A program made the translations under genes and the position numbers. The notes beneath the pieces are model-generated. The model did no database searches. It saw nothing but the letters and a program-made list of their open reading frames with translations, and was not told the DNA's origin. DNA of 64,000 nt from Euleptes europaea (lineage: Eukaryota; Chordata; Lepidosauria; Squamata; Sphaerodactylidae). The stretch spans positions 46,238,021 through 46,302,020 of the forward strand of contig NC_079320.1 of the NCBI RefSeq assembly GCF_029931775.1, in the 5' to 3' direction. Shown piece after piece: positions 10,985 through 22,400 of the stretch; the first letter of the stretch is position 1; each line of letters opens with the position of its first letter.

Positions 10985-11075
10985 CAGATCTTGCTTCAAT
11001 ACTTGGGTATTGAATTGTTTACTTCATTTGTCATCTGCCTTCCTCATTGACACTCAAGGTGGATTACAGAATTAT
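10985..11075. repeat. LINE-tail-like fragment
   Basis: CTGCCTTCCTCATTGACACT and CAAGGTGGATTACA resemble the common CR1/L2-type tail with its coding side on the - strand. Weakly supported. Confidence 0.35.
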
Positions 11076-11460
11076 AAATGACAAGGTAATAAAGACAGTA
11101 TAGTGCGTACCATGAACAATCCAATAAAACTAGATTTCAGGAATTAAAGAACAATGAAATATCAATAGTATAATATTTGACATAAACTGGATGTCACAGT
11201 TACAGAACCAAGATCCAATAATTTGAATTTCATAATTAAAGGATGTCAACCTTCAGTGTAGTATGTCCAGTAAGCAACGCAGTATGAAGGTGAAGGAAAA
11301 GAAGGCTGCTTAACAATTTCACAGGCAGTTACAATTACAACTTTACTGGTGATGGTGGAAAGTGCCGTCAAATCACGCCATGGAAAATCATGCCACAGAA
11401 AGGTATTAGAGTCTTTGGTTACAGTGCCTCTCAGAGGGGGTTCTTCCTAGTCTTCCTAGG

Positions 11461-11757
11461 AGAGCCAGCGTGGTGAAGTGGTTAAGAGCAGTGGTTTGGA
11501 GCGGTGGACTCTGATATGGGTTTGATTCCCCACTGCTCCATATGGGCGGCGGAGGCTAATCTGGTGAACTGGATTTGTTTCCCCATTCCTCCACACAAAG
11601 CCAGCTGGGTAACCTTGGGTTAGTCACACTGTCTCAGCCCCACCTACCTCACAGGGTGTCTGTTGTGGGGAGCGGGAGGGAAGGTGATTGTAAGCCGGTA
11701 TGATTCTTCCTTAAGTGGTAGAGAAAGTTGGCATATAAAAACCAACTCTTCTTTTTG
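11461..11757 (+). repeat. tRNA-derived SINE, near full length
   Basis: It starts AGAGCCAGCGTGGTGAAGTG and ends in the family tail GGCATATAAAAACCAACTCT. It is one of the more complete copies. Confidence 0.85.
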
Positions 11758-12099
11758 AAGTAAGCGGTTGTTAGACCTCTGCTTGTAAAACCTCCCTTGG
11801 CTAAGGATGAAGTGACCAGTTGTAGGTTGGTCTCCACATTGCTATTGCAGGGGAAGTTAAGGAGGATCTCGTGATGGAGCTGCTCTAGGGGTCCTTGGCT
11901 TACACAACCGCCCTTGACCCATTTCCATCTGGTTTCAGGCTTGGGTTTGGAAATGAAACAACTGGGTGCACTGATGGATGATCCCAGGGGCAGTCATCTC
12001 TGTTAATACTGTTGGATCTATCAGTGGCCTTTGATACAGTTGACCATTCCATCTCTGTTTATTGATTGGAACAAATGGAGCCCTGTGAGACTAATGCGT

Positions 12100-13040
12100 A
12101 GTGGGGAGGGAATCCCATCTCCCTTTACCTGCTGAGGACAAGTGTAGCTCCTTTCCTATCCCCCGCCTCTGGAAATCCTGGAACAGCTCCAACCCTCTAC
12201 AGCAACCTCTGGGAGCCACTCCTGGACACTGCCCTCACTATGGCTGGGCCCAGAGCTCCTGGATACCACTGCAGCTGGGCCTGAACTGGTTTCTGGATGA
12301 CAACCCACAGCCAGATCCAGAGCAGCCCCAGGAATCTGCAGTGGCCAGGCCTGGAACCGCTCCTGGACACCATGACCAGACCCAGAGCGGTTCCTGGACA
12401 CCAATGTGCCTCCAGGACAGGCATGCGCAGAAAGCAGTATTGTTTTTTTGGGGGGGGGGGATTTAAACCCTCCATTGTGTTTTTTTAGTGTCAGATTTTT
12501 CTGCAAACCAGGGGGTCTCCCGAGTTTGAGAAGTATTAGTTTTCTTTCTGTGTGGCACTAATCTGCAGATTTAGATATCCACAGAGGGGGCCACACGTCA
12601 CTATTAACACCTACAACTGGGGGCCTGCGAAACTTGCGGGGTGGGGGAAATGCCATCTCCCCCACCGTGGGGTGCCATTCCCCCCTTGTAGGGAGAGGAA
12701 TTCCATCTCCCCCTTTCGGGAGGGAATCCCCCAGCCAGGCCCAGCTTTCTGCAGTGGGGACGGCCGCCACGACAGGCAGCCAGGCTGGCAGTCCCCAAAG
12801 AGCCCTGAGGCATCTGCCATGGTGGTGGCTCAGCCCAGGAGCTGCTCCCAGCATCTGCTGCCTCTGCCTGCCCTAGTGACCAACCCTGGCTCTCAGCAGC
12901 CACTGTCATTTTGAAAGAGAGTTGTTTGTGCATGCTGAGAGCCGGGGTCTTTCAAAAATTGGGGTGGATTTAACGCCCCAGGAGGTTGGGGCAATTATGC
13001 TCCCATCTGTGGATTTAAGTATCCGCAGGCAGGTGGTACA
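12100..13040. repeat. GC-rich unassigned interspersed sequence
   Basis: Segments such as ATTTAAGTATCC and the pyrimidine-rich CCACCGTGGGG blocks, plus partial likeness to 56380-56900 and 61930-62170, suggest an old repeat complex. Several overlapping open frames exist but none has recognisable protein content. Confidence 0.4.
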
Positions 13041-13060
13041 GTTCAGAGTTCGATATATAT

Positions 13061-13269
13061 AGGGTTACCAACTGCCAGGTAGTAGCAGGAGATCCCCCAC
13101 TAATTCAACTGATCTCCAGCTGATAGAGATCAGATCACCTGGAGAAAAATGGCCGCTTTGGCATTTGAACTCTATGGCATTGAAGTCCCTCCCCTCCCCA
13201 AACCCTGCCCTTCTCAGGCTCCACCCCAAAAATCTCCCACCGGTGGCGAAGAGGGACCTGGCAACCCTA
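13061..13269 (+). mobile_element. TAGGGTTGCCA-type MITE with perfect 8-bp TSD
   Basis: TAGGGTTACCAACTGCCAGG to GACCTGGCAACCCTA, with the duplication GATATATA directly on each side. The 8-bp duplication and short inverted ends point to the hAT superfamily. Confidence 0.88.
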
Positions 13270-13279
13270 GATATATAGA

Positions 13280-14900
13280 TAACGATATGGAACTGTTGTT
13301 AGAGGAAGAGCTGTTTGGAGGTTTCGCTCTTTCCCCTCCCTTATATGACACAAGTTTCCACCACAGTAGCAGAATCAGTGATCTGGGGGCTGACTTGCAG
13401 AATATTATTGTGCATTTTTATTTGTATATTACCATGCAACAAGTCCCTCAAGCTGGAAAGTTGTGAACCACCTCACCACCCATGCCCTCAAGTTTAGGAA
13501 TGTGAGGCAAAGTGGATTTCCTTTTTACACACAGGATTTCTTAATCCTTAACCTGAGATTGCAGCAATCAGGACCCCTTTTCATTGGATCCTATAGAGTT
13601 TGCCATGGGTTATATGTGTTGATGAGAACACAGGAGTCAAGTGTAATGAACACTTAATTTTACTAACTTAGTAAGCCTTTAATGCCTTCCTACTCCATAT
13701 GATAGATCACACAAATTACCAGAGCTGGGCGGTGCTTTATGCTTAATGGGTACCTACCAAGTATGCGTTTGAAGAGTCACAGACTTAAAAACAATAACCA
13801 GACAATTTTTAACATTTCCCTATTTTATGCGGGAACAGCAACCAGACCCTGCCTGTCTAGATGATTTTCTAAAGTCCCTACTAGACTTCCTGCCTACGGC
13901 TGAGAACCCAGGTTTCTCTGCTCCTAATTTGACACTTTAGCTGGATCTAAATGAATGTGTATTGATACATGATAAATGAATGTATGTGATACAGATAGAT
14001 GTAGCCTACCTTTGGCATGATATTCACTTGTTAATTCCAAACATCTATTTGATCCATTCAGTCAAAACACTTCTTAAATTTCAATATTCTTAGGGGGAAA
14101 CTATACCTTACACATAAAATCATGTGTGCACAGGTTCTAATTCTCCACCATTTCAAAATGTAATGGCCTCTTCCCTAGTTATAGCTGTCATGTGAAAATA
14201 TTCCATGGCATCTTCCTTGATCCCTTTCTTTGGATTATTAAGGCAATTTTCTAGATTAATTTCTAGCTACAGTTTCTTAAACAGCGTCCTCACTTTCAGG
14301 CCTCTCAGGAGAACTATGTGTTAAAATAGGAAACAAGACAATACTGGCCTTTAAGTATATTTAATATTGTTGCGCACCAGTAACATACAGAGCTTATCTA
14401 TACAAGTGTACGTCACTAGGTTGCTTTTACGATTTTCAGATTGGATAATTATTCATAAATGATTCCCAAAGATGTATATCAAGCATGAAGTCACGCCTAA
14501 TCCTAAGAGCGGCACGCCACATTTTCATATTGGTGGGAATCCACACAACACTTAATTCCTGCTGCATCATCCCCCTTTGCGCTAGCCCCAAACCGTGCCT
14601 CACTGCTGTCACTTCACCAGCCTCCCCTTTCCTCCTGCTGCTTCCCAGCTTTCTGCCATAAGGAATCTTCCATTTCTCCCAGCTGCAATTCTGCTTCTCC
14701 TTCCCAGTTCTAGTCCATGTTTCCTGAAGGTTGTACTGCTTGGCGCTACACAGGGTGTCATTGCTACCATCGTTGCTGGATCCTCATTCTCCCTTATTTC
14801 TATAATGTGGACTCACAGCAGGGTTGGGTAAAGAGTGAGTATAAACTCTTCAGACAACCAGGACTATCCCTGGGCTATGTTCTACATACACCTTCCATGG
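13280..14900. other. FGB-FGA intergenic sequence
   Basis: AT-rich intergenic DNA between the 3' ends of the two convergent genes. No gene, RNA or named repeat is seen. Confidence 0.5.
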
Positions 14901-14902
14901 TT

Positions 14903-15112
14903 TTAGGGTTGCCAGGTCCCTCTTTGCCACTGGCAGGAGGTTTTTGGGGCGGAGCCTGAGGAGGGCAGGGTTGGGGGAGGGGAGGGACTTCAATGCCATA
15001 GAGTCCAATTGCCAAAGCGGCCATTTTCTCCAGGTGAACTGATCTCTATCAGCTGGAGATCAGTTATAATAGCAGGAGATCTTCAGCTCATACCTAGAAA
15101 TTGGCACCCCTT
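14903..15112 (-). mobile_element. TAGGGTTGCCA-type MITE
   Basis: TAGGGTTGCCAGGTCCCTCT at the left and AGCAGGAGATCTTC near the right show a reverse-oriented copy whose far end has decayed. Confidence 0.75.
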
Positions 15113-15345
15113 ACTGTTGCTAAACTAACAATGCTTTGGACTTAAATATATTAGATTGGATCCACTGACTTCTTTCCATTAAGTTCAGCAAACGTTTCAA
15201 GAGAAGGATTCTTCTTGTCATGGGGGAAGCCTCCTCCTGTTGGAAGGAGACTTCAGAGTCAGACTTAGTGGAAGGGATTCACAGAATTGTTTTGCTCAGC
15301 CAACAGTATTGGTTTCAATGAGTATCTGCTGGTGCACTGTTTTAA

Positions 15346-15520
15346 CTATGAGCTTTCGTGAGCCACAGCTCACTTCTTCAGATACAGCTAGAATGTGATT
15401 CCATCTGAAGAAGTAAGCCGTGGCTCACGAGAGCTCATAACCTGCCAGAAATTTTATTAGTCTTTAAGGTGCTACTGGACACTTGTTCTTTTCTACTGCT
15501 AGTGTCAGACTATCATGGCT
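15346..15520. repeat. Palindromic repeat with hammerhead-like cores
   Basis: GAGCTTTCGTGAGCCAC and its inverted copy GTGGCTCACGAGAGCTC flank a 16-base centre, followed by TTAGTCTTTAAGGTGCTACT. On the - strand CTGAAGA (15381-15375) is followed by a 6-bp stem GTGAGC/GCTCAC with loop TGTG and then GAAA (15357-15354), a hammerhead ribozyme core pattern. The + arm has decayed (GAGA for GAAA). Confidence 0.7.
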
Positions 15521-15640
15521 ACTCATCGTGTTTTAACTGTGAACACCCGGCCCACCAGTCATTGTAAAATATTTATTAGTAGTACTGGTTGTAAATAAAT
15601 TAACCACATCACCAATGTTTTAAAGAGTGAAACACTTTGT

Positions 15641-15646
15641 TTTATT
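15641..15646 (-). terminator. Candidate FGA alpha-E polyadenylation signal
   Basis: TTTATT on the + strand is AATAAA on the coding strand, 108 bases beyond the alpha-E stop codon. Confidence 0.5.
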
Positions 15647-15753
15647 TAATATGCAGATGTGTCTCAATTGCATTCAGTTGCTTGGATACAAAAAAATACA
15701 ATATAATTCTGAGGTATATAATTTGTGAGAAAGTTTCGTTTTTCCTTTTCTTT

Positions 15754-16463
15754 CTAGTCTGTCTCTACAGGCCTAATTTTCATTCTAGCTACTTTGAGAG
15801 AGTAGTCTGAGGGTCTGAAGGGGACCCACACCATGCCATTTTCAATCTCATAAGGAATGTTGTTCCGTGGGTCATATTGACCTCCTGAGTAGTAAATTCC
15901 ATTGAGGTTAGCAGCTTGGCAATTGTTGTACCACCACCCACCTCCATATACTTCAGCACAGTTTTCCTCCCACTGATCACTGTCTCTGTCAAAGGTACTG
16001 AACCTCATGTTGGCATGAGCTGTGTATTCACTGCCCTCTTCCTCTGAGCCTATGATCAGGGCATCTCCAGCTGTGCCTTCATAATCGGAGACACTGAGGC
16101 TATAACCTTCCAGTTCAGAACCTATATGCATGTAATATTCTGCATAAGCTTCATTGCCCTCCCAGTCTTCTACTTCCACTCGAAGGACAGTGTCCTTCTG
16201 GGTCATTATATGGAGATTTTCATTGCCCAACCAGAGCTCTCCATTCCCTTTGCCATCCACGCTGCCGAAACCTTTCTTGTAGTCTTCCCAGGTCCGGTTA
16301 AAATTCAATGACCCATCAAATCTCTGTTGGATCAGAAGCCATCCTCCCAAACTGGTCTCTTGGTCGCAATAAACTGAAATAACCTTAGTGGATCCTGCTG
16401 GCTTGATTCTGAAAATGCCACTTTTGGCACCAGAAGTGTGTTTTTGATGGATATCCTCACAGT
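15754..16463 (-). CDS. FGA: FGA exon 6: alpha-E fibrinogen C-terminal domain
   Basis: The acceptor after a long T tract is followed by [18 protein letters not shown] and then [14 protein letters not shown], ending MKIRPVETD and TAG. It matches human and chicken alpha-EC closely, including the NFNRTW sequon. The pocket positions are V-Y and N-C-Q rather than the E/Q-D and C-H of holes a and b. This suggests the domain does not bind knobs, as in human alpha-EC. Confidence 0.95.
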
Positions 16464-19400
16464 CTAAAAAAAAAAGTTGATCTGGTTGACAGAGGTTTTC
16501 AGTTATGCTTTACAAAAGGCTCACAGGAATCCAAAACAGTAATAATGCTGAAGGTAACCTGCTATGTTTAATTTTGTGCTGCACCGAAAAGAAACCTTGA
16601 AACTTGCTTTTTCTGAAATGATTGCTGACATGCACATTTTAATTGCAGGTGACATTTTATTTTATTCCATTCTCTATGCAACTGCCTCGCTATCCAATTA
16701 TTAACAGTAAGAAGTACTTTTCCCCACCTTTCCTAAATGGCAACAGACACATAATAATTTGTATTTTTTTTTAACTATGAAAGGGATTGAGGTAATGGTA
16801 TAGCCAGTGTGACAGTTTAGTTGCAAACTGAACTCACTCCTGCTCCCTCAATAGTTATTTTCTGTGATGGATACCTGTCCCGATGTAGCTTTCCCCCAGC
16901 TTTGCGCCGCCTGTGCTGAAGCTGCGTGCCCGAAAATCAGGAGCATCCTCTTCATTCTCATCATGTTGCAAATCATGGGTCTCCTCAAGTGGTGAAGAAA
17001 TTTTTAATGATTTGGTTTCAAAAGTGGAGCCCCCTTTGCTGAAGCTACTAGTACTACTTCTGCTGCTTACAACTGTTCTGGTATGTGATGAGGTGCCACT
17101 TGTTTTAGAATGGGATTCAGGAAACAGGTGAATCCCTCCGAAATCGTCATCTTCTCCCTCCCCTAGGTCAGAGAAAGTGTCTATAGGTCCTTCAATATGC
17201 ACAACATGGCTGCTGGTTCCTGTTACATGGAGTTTGCTACCAGGATCTGGGCTGAAAAACTCTTTTATATCTGACAAATGGACAAGATCAGAGAAGCCAC
17301 TTCCACCACCAGTAGAGCTCACTTTGATGTTTATGGTGCCTCCTGCTTCTTCAGGTTGACCTTCCAGGAAACCAGGAGTGACTACCTTGGTGGTATGCGG
17401 TTGTCCATCTGAACCTGCTTCTGAGAGAACACGCTTGGTGGCTACAGCTGAACCTCCAGATGCTGACCCTGGGCTTTCTAATACTGCTTCATACAGATTT
17501 AATTTATTAAGTGTTTTTGTGTCTTCTTCTGACAGGAGAAGAGTTTTGTAATGGTCAGGAACAGTAGAGTCTTTCAGTGGTCGCATCTTCAGGACCCTCA
17601 AAGGATTACTTTGAAATTCTGGTTGCAAGTTGATGGTACTAGCTTGAACAAGTTGCTTCCTTATGTTGTCATAGCTCTCTGTATTCACATGATAGTCAAC
17701 ATCTCGAGCACAAGATCCATGGCAGGCACGTACCTTAATATCAATGTCCACCTGTGTAGAGATGGATAGGGGAAAAATTAAGTGACTGTAATTTGATCTC
17801 CAAATGTCCTAAAGCTGGATTGCTTCTAGGCAGGTCATTTAGCCTGAAATTGTCATGATTAATTATAGTCCATTTAAAAGAAAAATTCAGACAATGATTC
17901 TGGCAACCTGTCATTGACATTCATGAATCAATTTTTAGTTGCCAGTTCCTGCTTGGGATAATTAATACTGTTTCTCACGTTGCAGGCAAAAATACTTATC
18001 TTTTAAAAATTATGTATGATTATAATTATACTGTTACAAATTTATAATAAAAATAAATGAAAAGTAAGCAAAGGCTTTGCTTGCAAAGTGAAAAGCAGTA
18101 CAGTACTTCATTTCTGCCCTGGACCCCGAACAAGAAATGATTATTAACAAGTGATTTCTGAATGCTTGGGCCAGCTGAAGAGAAAATGCGAAGAAATTAA
18201 TTAGGCTGTAAAGCAAGCAATAAAAGGATAACTAAAAGGAATGGGATTTACTTCTAATTCAACGTATAGTAGGAACATTCCCACAGGTCATGCATTATTA
18301 GATTTTCATGGGGAAATAAAGCTCTATTAAGTACCATGCGGAACTCCAATTTCAGTTCTCCTTTCAGTGGCTTGCCAAGGAATAATCCTTCAACAGGACA
18401 AAATAACCTGAAGTGGGACCGAACTGTGGTTCTAAAGGGGTTGTGATTTTTTATTTTTATTTTTTTTACAAATAACTCATCCTTAACAAAATTATAATTT
18501 CCACGAACAGTGAATGAAACCATGACAGGAAAATGGGTTCCAAGCTAGTATAAACTGGTAAATATAATGGTGCAAGCCATATGATTCTGGAAATGTTCCA
18601 ATAGAGCAAAATACTCTTGTTTCATGTATTCTTGACAAATTACCTCATCGACTGGGATAGTAAAGAACAGCTCCTGCCTCTGTAAATAAATTTTGAAAGT
18701 GATAATAATAATTTTAAAAAAAACTACACAACCTACCTCTAAACGATTTATCTCTGTAACTTGATTTTGGATGCTGTTTTGCAGCGCTTTAATCCTGGTC
18801 AATTGGGTGACAACGTTCTGCTTCAGTGACACAAGTCTCCTCCTCAGATCATCAGATAACTGTCCATAGCTACTGTCTCTGTCTAGACCAAAAGAAGTCA
18901 TTATTGTTACGACAGATTTCCCCTTCACAGTTCTTTATAGGCTGGCTAACTGAAAGTCTTTGGTCAGCCCCTTCCTATCATGGAAGTGTCCAGATGGACG
19001 CTCCACCCATAGCCACACTGCATTTGCACCTTTGTGGTGTGTGTGTGTAAAGTGTCATCAAGTCGCAGCCAACTTATGGCAGCCCCAGCAAAAGGCTTTC
19101 AAGGCAAATGATTAAGCAGAAATGGTTTGCCATTGCCTTCCTCTGCAGAATCTTCCTTGGTGGTCTCCCTTCCAAGTACCGGCCCTGCTTAGCTTCCAAG
19201 AACTGCCGCCTTCTCTCCCATTTTCACCTTTATTTTGGAGAAAATGAGGTTGATGTTTTCTTCGTAGTAAAGGGGGGGAGGGGAGCCAAATGAGTCATGC
19301 CTTGATTGGGCCCCTTTCTTCAGAGGCTCCCTGCTGTACCTACATGGAAAAATCCCCATGTGGAGGCAGCCTTTGTTAGATCTTCATTTGCTCTGAAGTA

Positions 19401-22400
19401 TGGCACCCAAAAGTAATGATAAGCAATGAATCGTGTTGAGTATCTTTGAAACTAATCTTCAGGTACGGGAGGAAAAGGCTTGCAAATGAGGGCAGCCACA
19501 AGTTTTCCAATACCATCATTTGCTGGCCTCCCATCTCCCCCCCCCCCAACTTGGTTTTGGGGGTTCACTGCCTGGCCTGGTTTTCTAGCGGCTTCTATCT
19601 TTGGGATTCATTAATGCCATCTTGTTCTATTTTACTGTTGGAGAACGTGATTTTAAAGTATGTTTTATGCTTAAAATGTTGTGACCCACTTTGAACCTGG
19701 CTTGCTAGGAATGAGGGCAGGCTATAAATATGAATAAATAAATGTTGGAGCCTTTAAACATGTAAATTTAAAAAAGGGAATAATGCCACTCATAACGCAG
19801 TGAATATCATCTAGAAATGAACACGTTTAAACACTCTGAACCTAATGTTACTATCAAAGAAAAGCTTAATATACTAGCACATTCAAGAGATATTTTCAAA
19901 GTTCATCATTGTGGTTGTTGAGAAATCCCACATGGGAAATGCCACCACACCTTCTGTGTCCAATCCAGTATTCAGGATCCTCCATATAGAATCTATAGGC
20001 CCAGTGGGATTTCCCATTTGAAACTGAACAGATGACCTTTCGATAACCATCACTTACAGGTAAGTGCAACTCTTTTTATTGTTGATAACCATAAGTCATC
20101 AAAATTATATAAATGTGGTGACCTCTTTTCTGTAAAATCTCTCTCACACACACATATTATTGAATTGCTCTATGCCTGTGTCTCTGTGTGACATTATTGT
20201 TCCCTACCCCTTAGGTTGCTATCTATCCTTGATTTATACTCCCTTCATTAGAAACATGCCCCTCTCCCCTATTTTGGAGTCAGAGCATTGGCCAGTATTG
20301 AAAAATGGGGCATTGCTGATGGAGTTGGGTTTCTAGTTATGTGGAACATGATTATTCACTGGATTGCTTACATATTGGGAAGGACCAATGGATCACTGTC
20401 CATTCCTAAGAAGAGTTACTCCAGTCTAAGCCTCTGCACAGCAACCTCCATATTCCTTGGTCGCCTCCCATCCAAGTACTAGCCAGGGCTGACCCTTAGC
20501 TTCAGAGATCTGAGAAGATCAGGCTAGCCTGGGCCACTCAGGTCAGGGCACACACACACCATGGGCTTAGACTGGAGTAACTCTCCTTAGGAATGCATGA
20601 ACTGTACACTAATCTGAGAGGGAACTAAACAGGGGAAAGGGAACAGGTGTTAGGTATCCAGTAGACAAAACATTGCACACATTTTCTTTGATACCACTTT
20701 TATACTGAAGAATCAGACAGAGAACATTTAAGACAAGTTGATCTCAAGTGACAAAGCAAAAAATCCTTTTGACTGGTGACTGTTAGCTGTCAACACAATT
20801 ATGGGGATGATACTTACCTTGTTCATTTATCAGATTTTGGCTCAGAGTGTCAATGGTCTCCTGCTTCACAATAACAGCTTTCTTGTAACTGTTTTGGTTT
20901 TCTGTGAGCAGTTTCCGAAGTTTCGTTATTCTGTCACTAAAGTCATGATCCGTTTCATCTATTAGGCCTTGCATTCTGCATCCTGAAGGACATTTAGAGC
21001 CCTGAAAGAAAGGAGGAGTGAAGTTTAGATTAAACCTCTGCCATATCATTTGATTAGCCTCCATTTTTTAACGTTAGCTATACAAATGACTCACTCTACT
21101 GTAATGGGTATTGATCAAATAAACAGTAGTAGGCAAAAATAAACAAGCAAAGTAGCAAGTGCAATCAATGTATTATCCAAAAATAACAAGATAAACAAGC
21201 AACGCTAAGCAACCGAGGTTACAAAGCAAGTAGGTAGAAACACAGTCTGCACCACGTATGAATTTTCTGCTAGCAGCCCGTTTGGGAGCTCCAAATTTAT
21301 CCTAGGAATTGTACAATTAAGCCCTTGTGGCTGATGAAGCTACCTCGTGTAGCGAAAGCGCTGGAATACTTCCGGAGCCGCGTTACCACCACCTACTCCT
21401 CCATTGTCTGAAGAATATGAAATTGACCAGAAATGCAACTATATGCTTTATATGAACTTTTGCACATGTATTACTACTAGTTATTGTTTCTACCTACTTG
21501 CTTTGTAACCTTGGTTGCTTAGCGTTGCTTGTTTATCTTGTTATTTTTGGATAATACATTGATTGCACTTGCTACTTTGCTTGTTTATTTTTGCCTACTA
21601 CTGTTTATTTGATCCATTTTTTAACGTAGCACATTATTTTTTGACTTAGTTTATTAAAAGCCACATGCAACTATGATTGCTTAGAGGTCCATATTGTTAT
21701 CCTTCAGTGACAAGAACCTTCAGTGGTTTCTTTGCCAGCTCTGCTAGAGCTACCTTAGGTTTCTGCTAACCATTTTCCTCTTGATCTCCCCACTGCAGAC
21801 CTCTGATTCCCCCCTCATGGTGTTCCTGGGGTTCCCATGTCCCCAGCAGGCAGCATTACAGGGGCATTTGGGGCTACAACAGGATGGAGAGCGAGACAGA
21901 TAGGGTTGCCAACCTCTAGGTAGTAGCGGGAGATCTCCTGCTATTACAACTGATCTCCAGGTGATAGAGATCAGTTCACCTGGAGAAAATGGCCACTTTG
22001 GCAATTGGACTCTATGGTATTGAAATCCTTCCCCTCCCCCAAACCCCACCCTCCTCAGGCTCAGCCCCAAAAATCTCCCGCTGGTGGCAAAGAGAGACCT
22101 GGCAACCCTAGAGATAGACACACTCCATGGACAGAAATCGCTTCTGTCTGGAGAAATTCAGTAGATGTCCATTAACCATAGGCATTATTTTCTTTTGATA
22201 AATAACACATAGGGGTTATTTTTCATCTGTAATATTCTGTTAATCTAGAAATTAAAGGGAATTCTTTGTAGCAATTGATGAGTTACCATATTAAATCTGT
22301 ACCATCCATGTGGACTGCACCATGACCATGGTATTGTACTGGGATGACGGTACATGATAAAAACCTTGATTAGCTTGCCTCAGGCCCTGCTGTTTTCCAT

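Noticed and set aside
12100-12950. Several overlapping frames of 60-120 codons
   Set aside because: GC-rich repeat-like DNA with frames on both strands and no motif or splice context.
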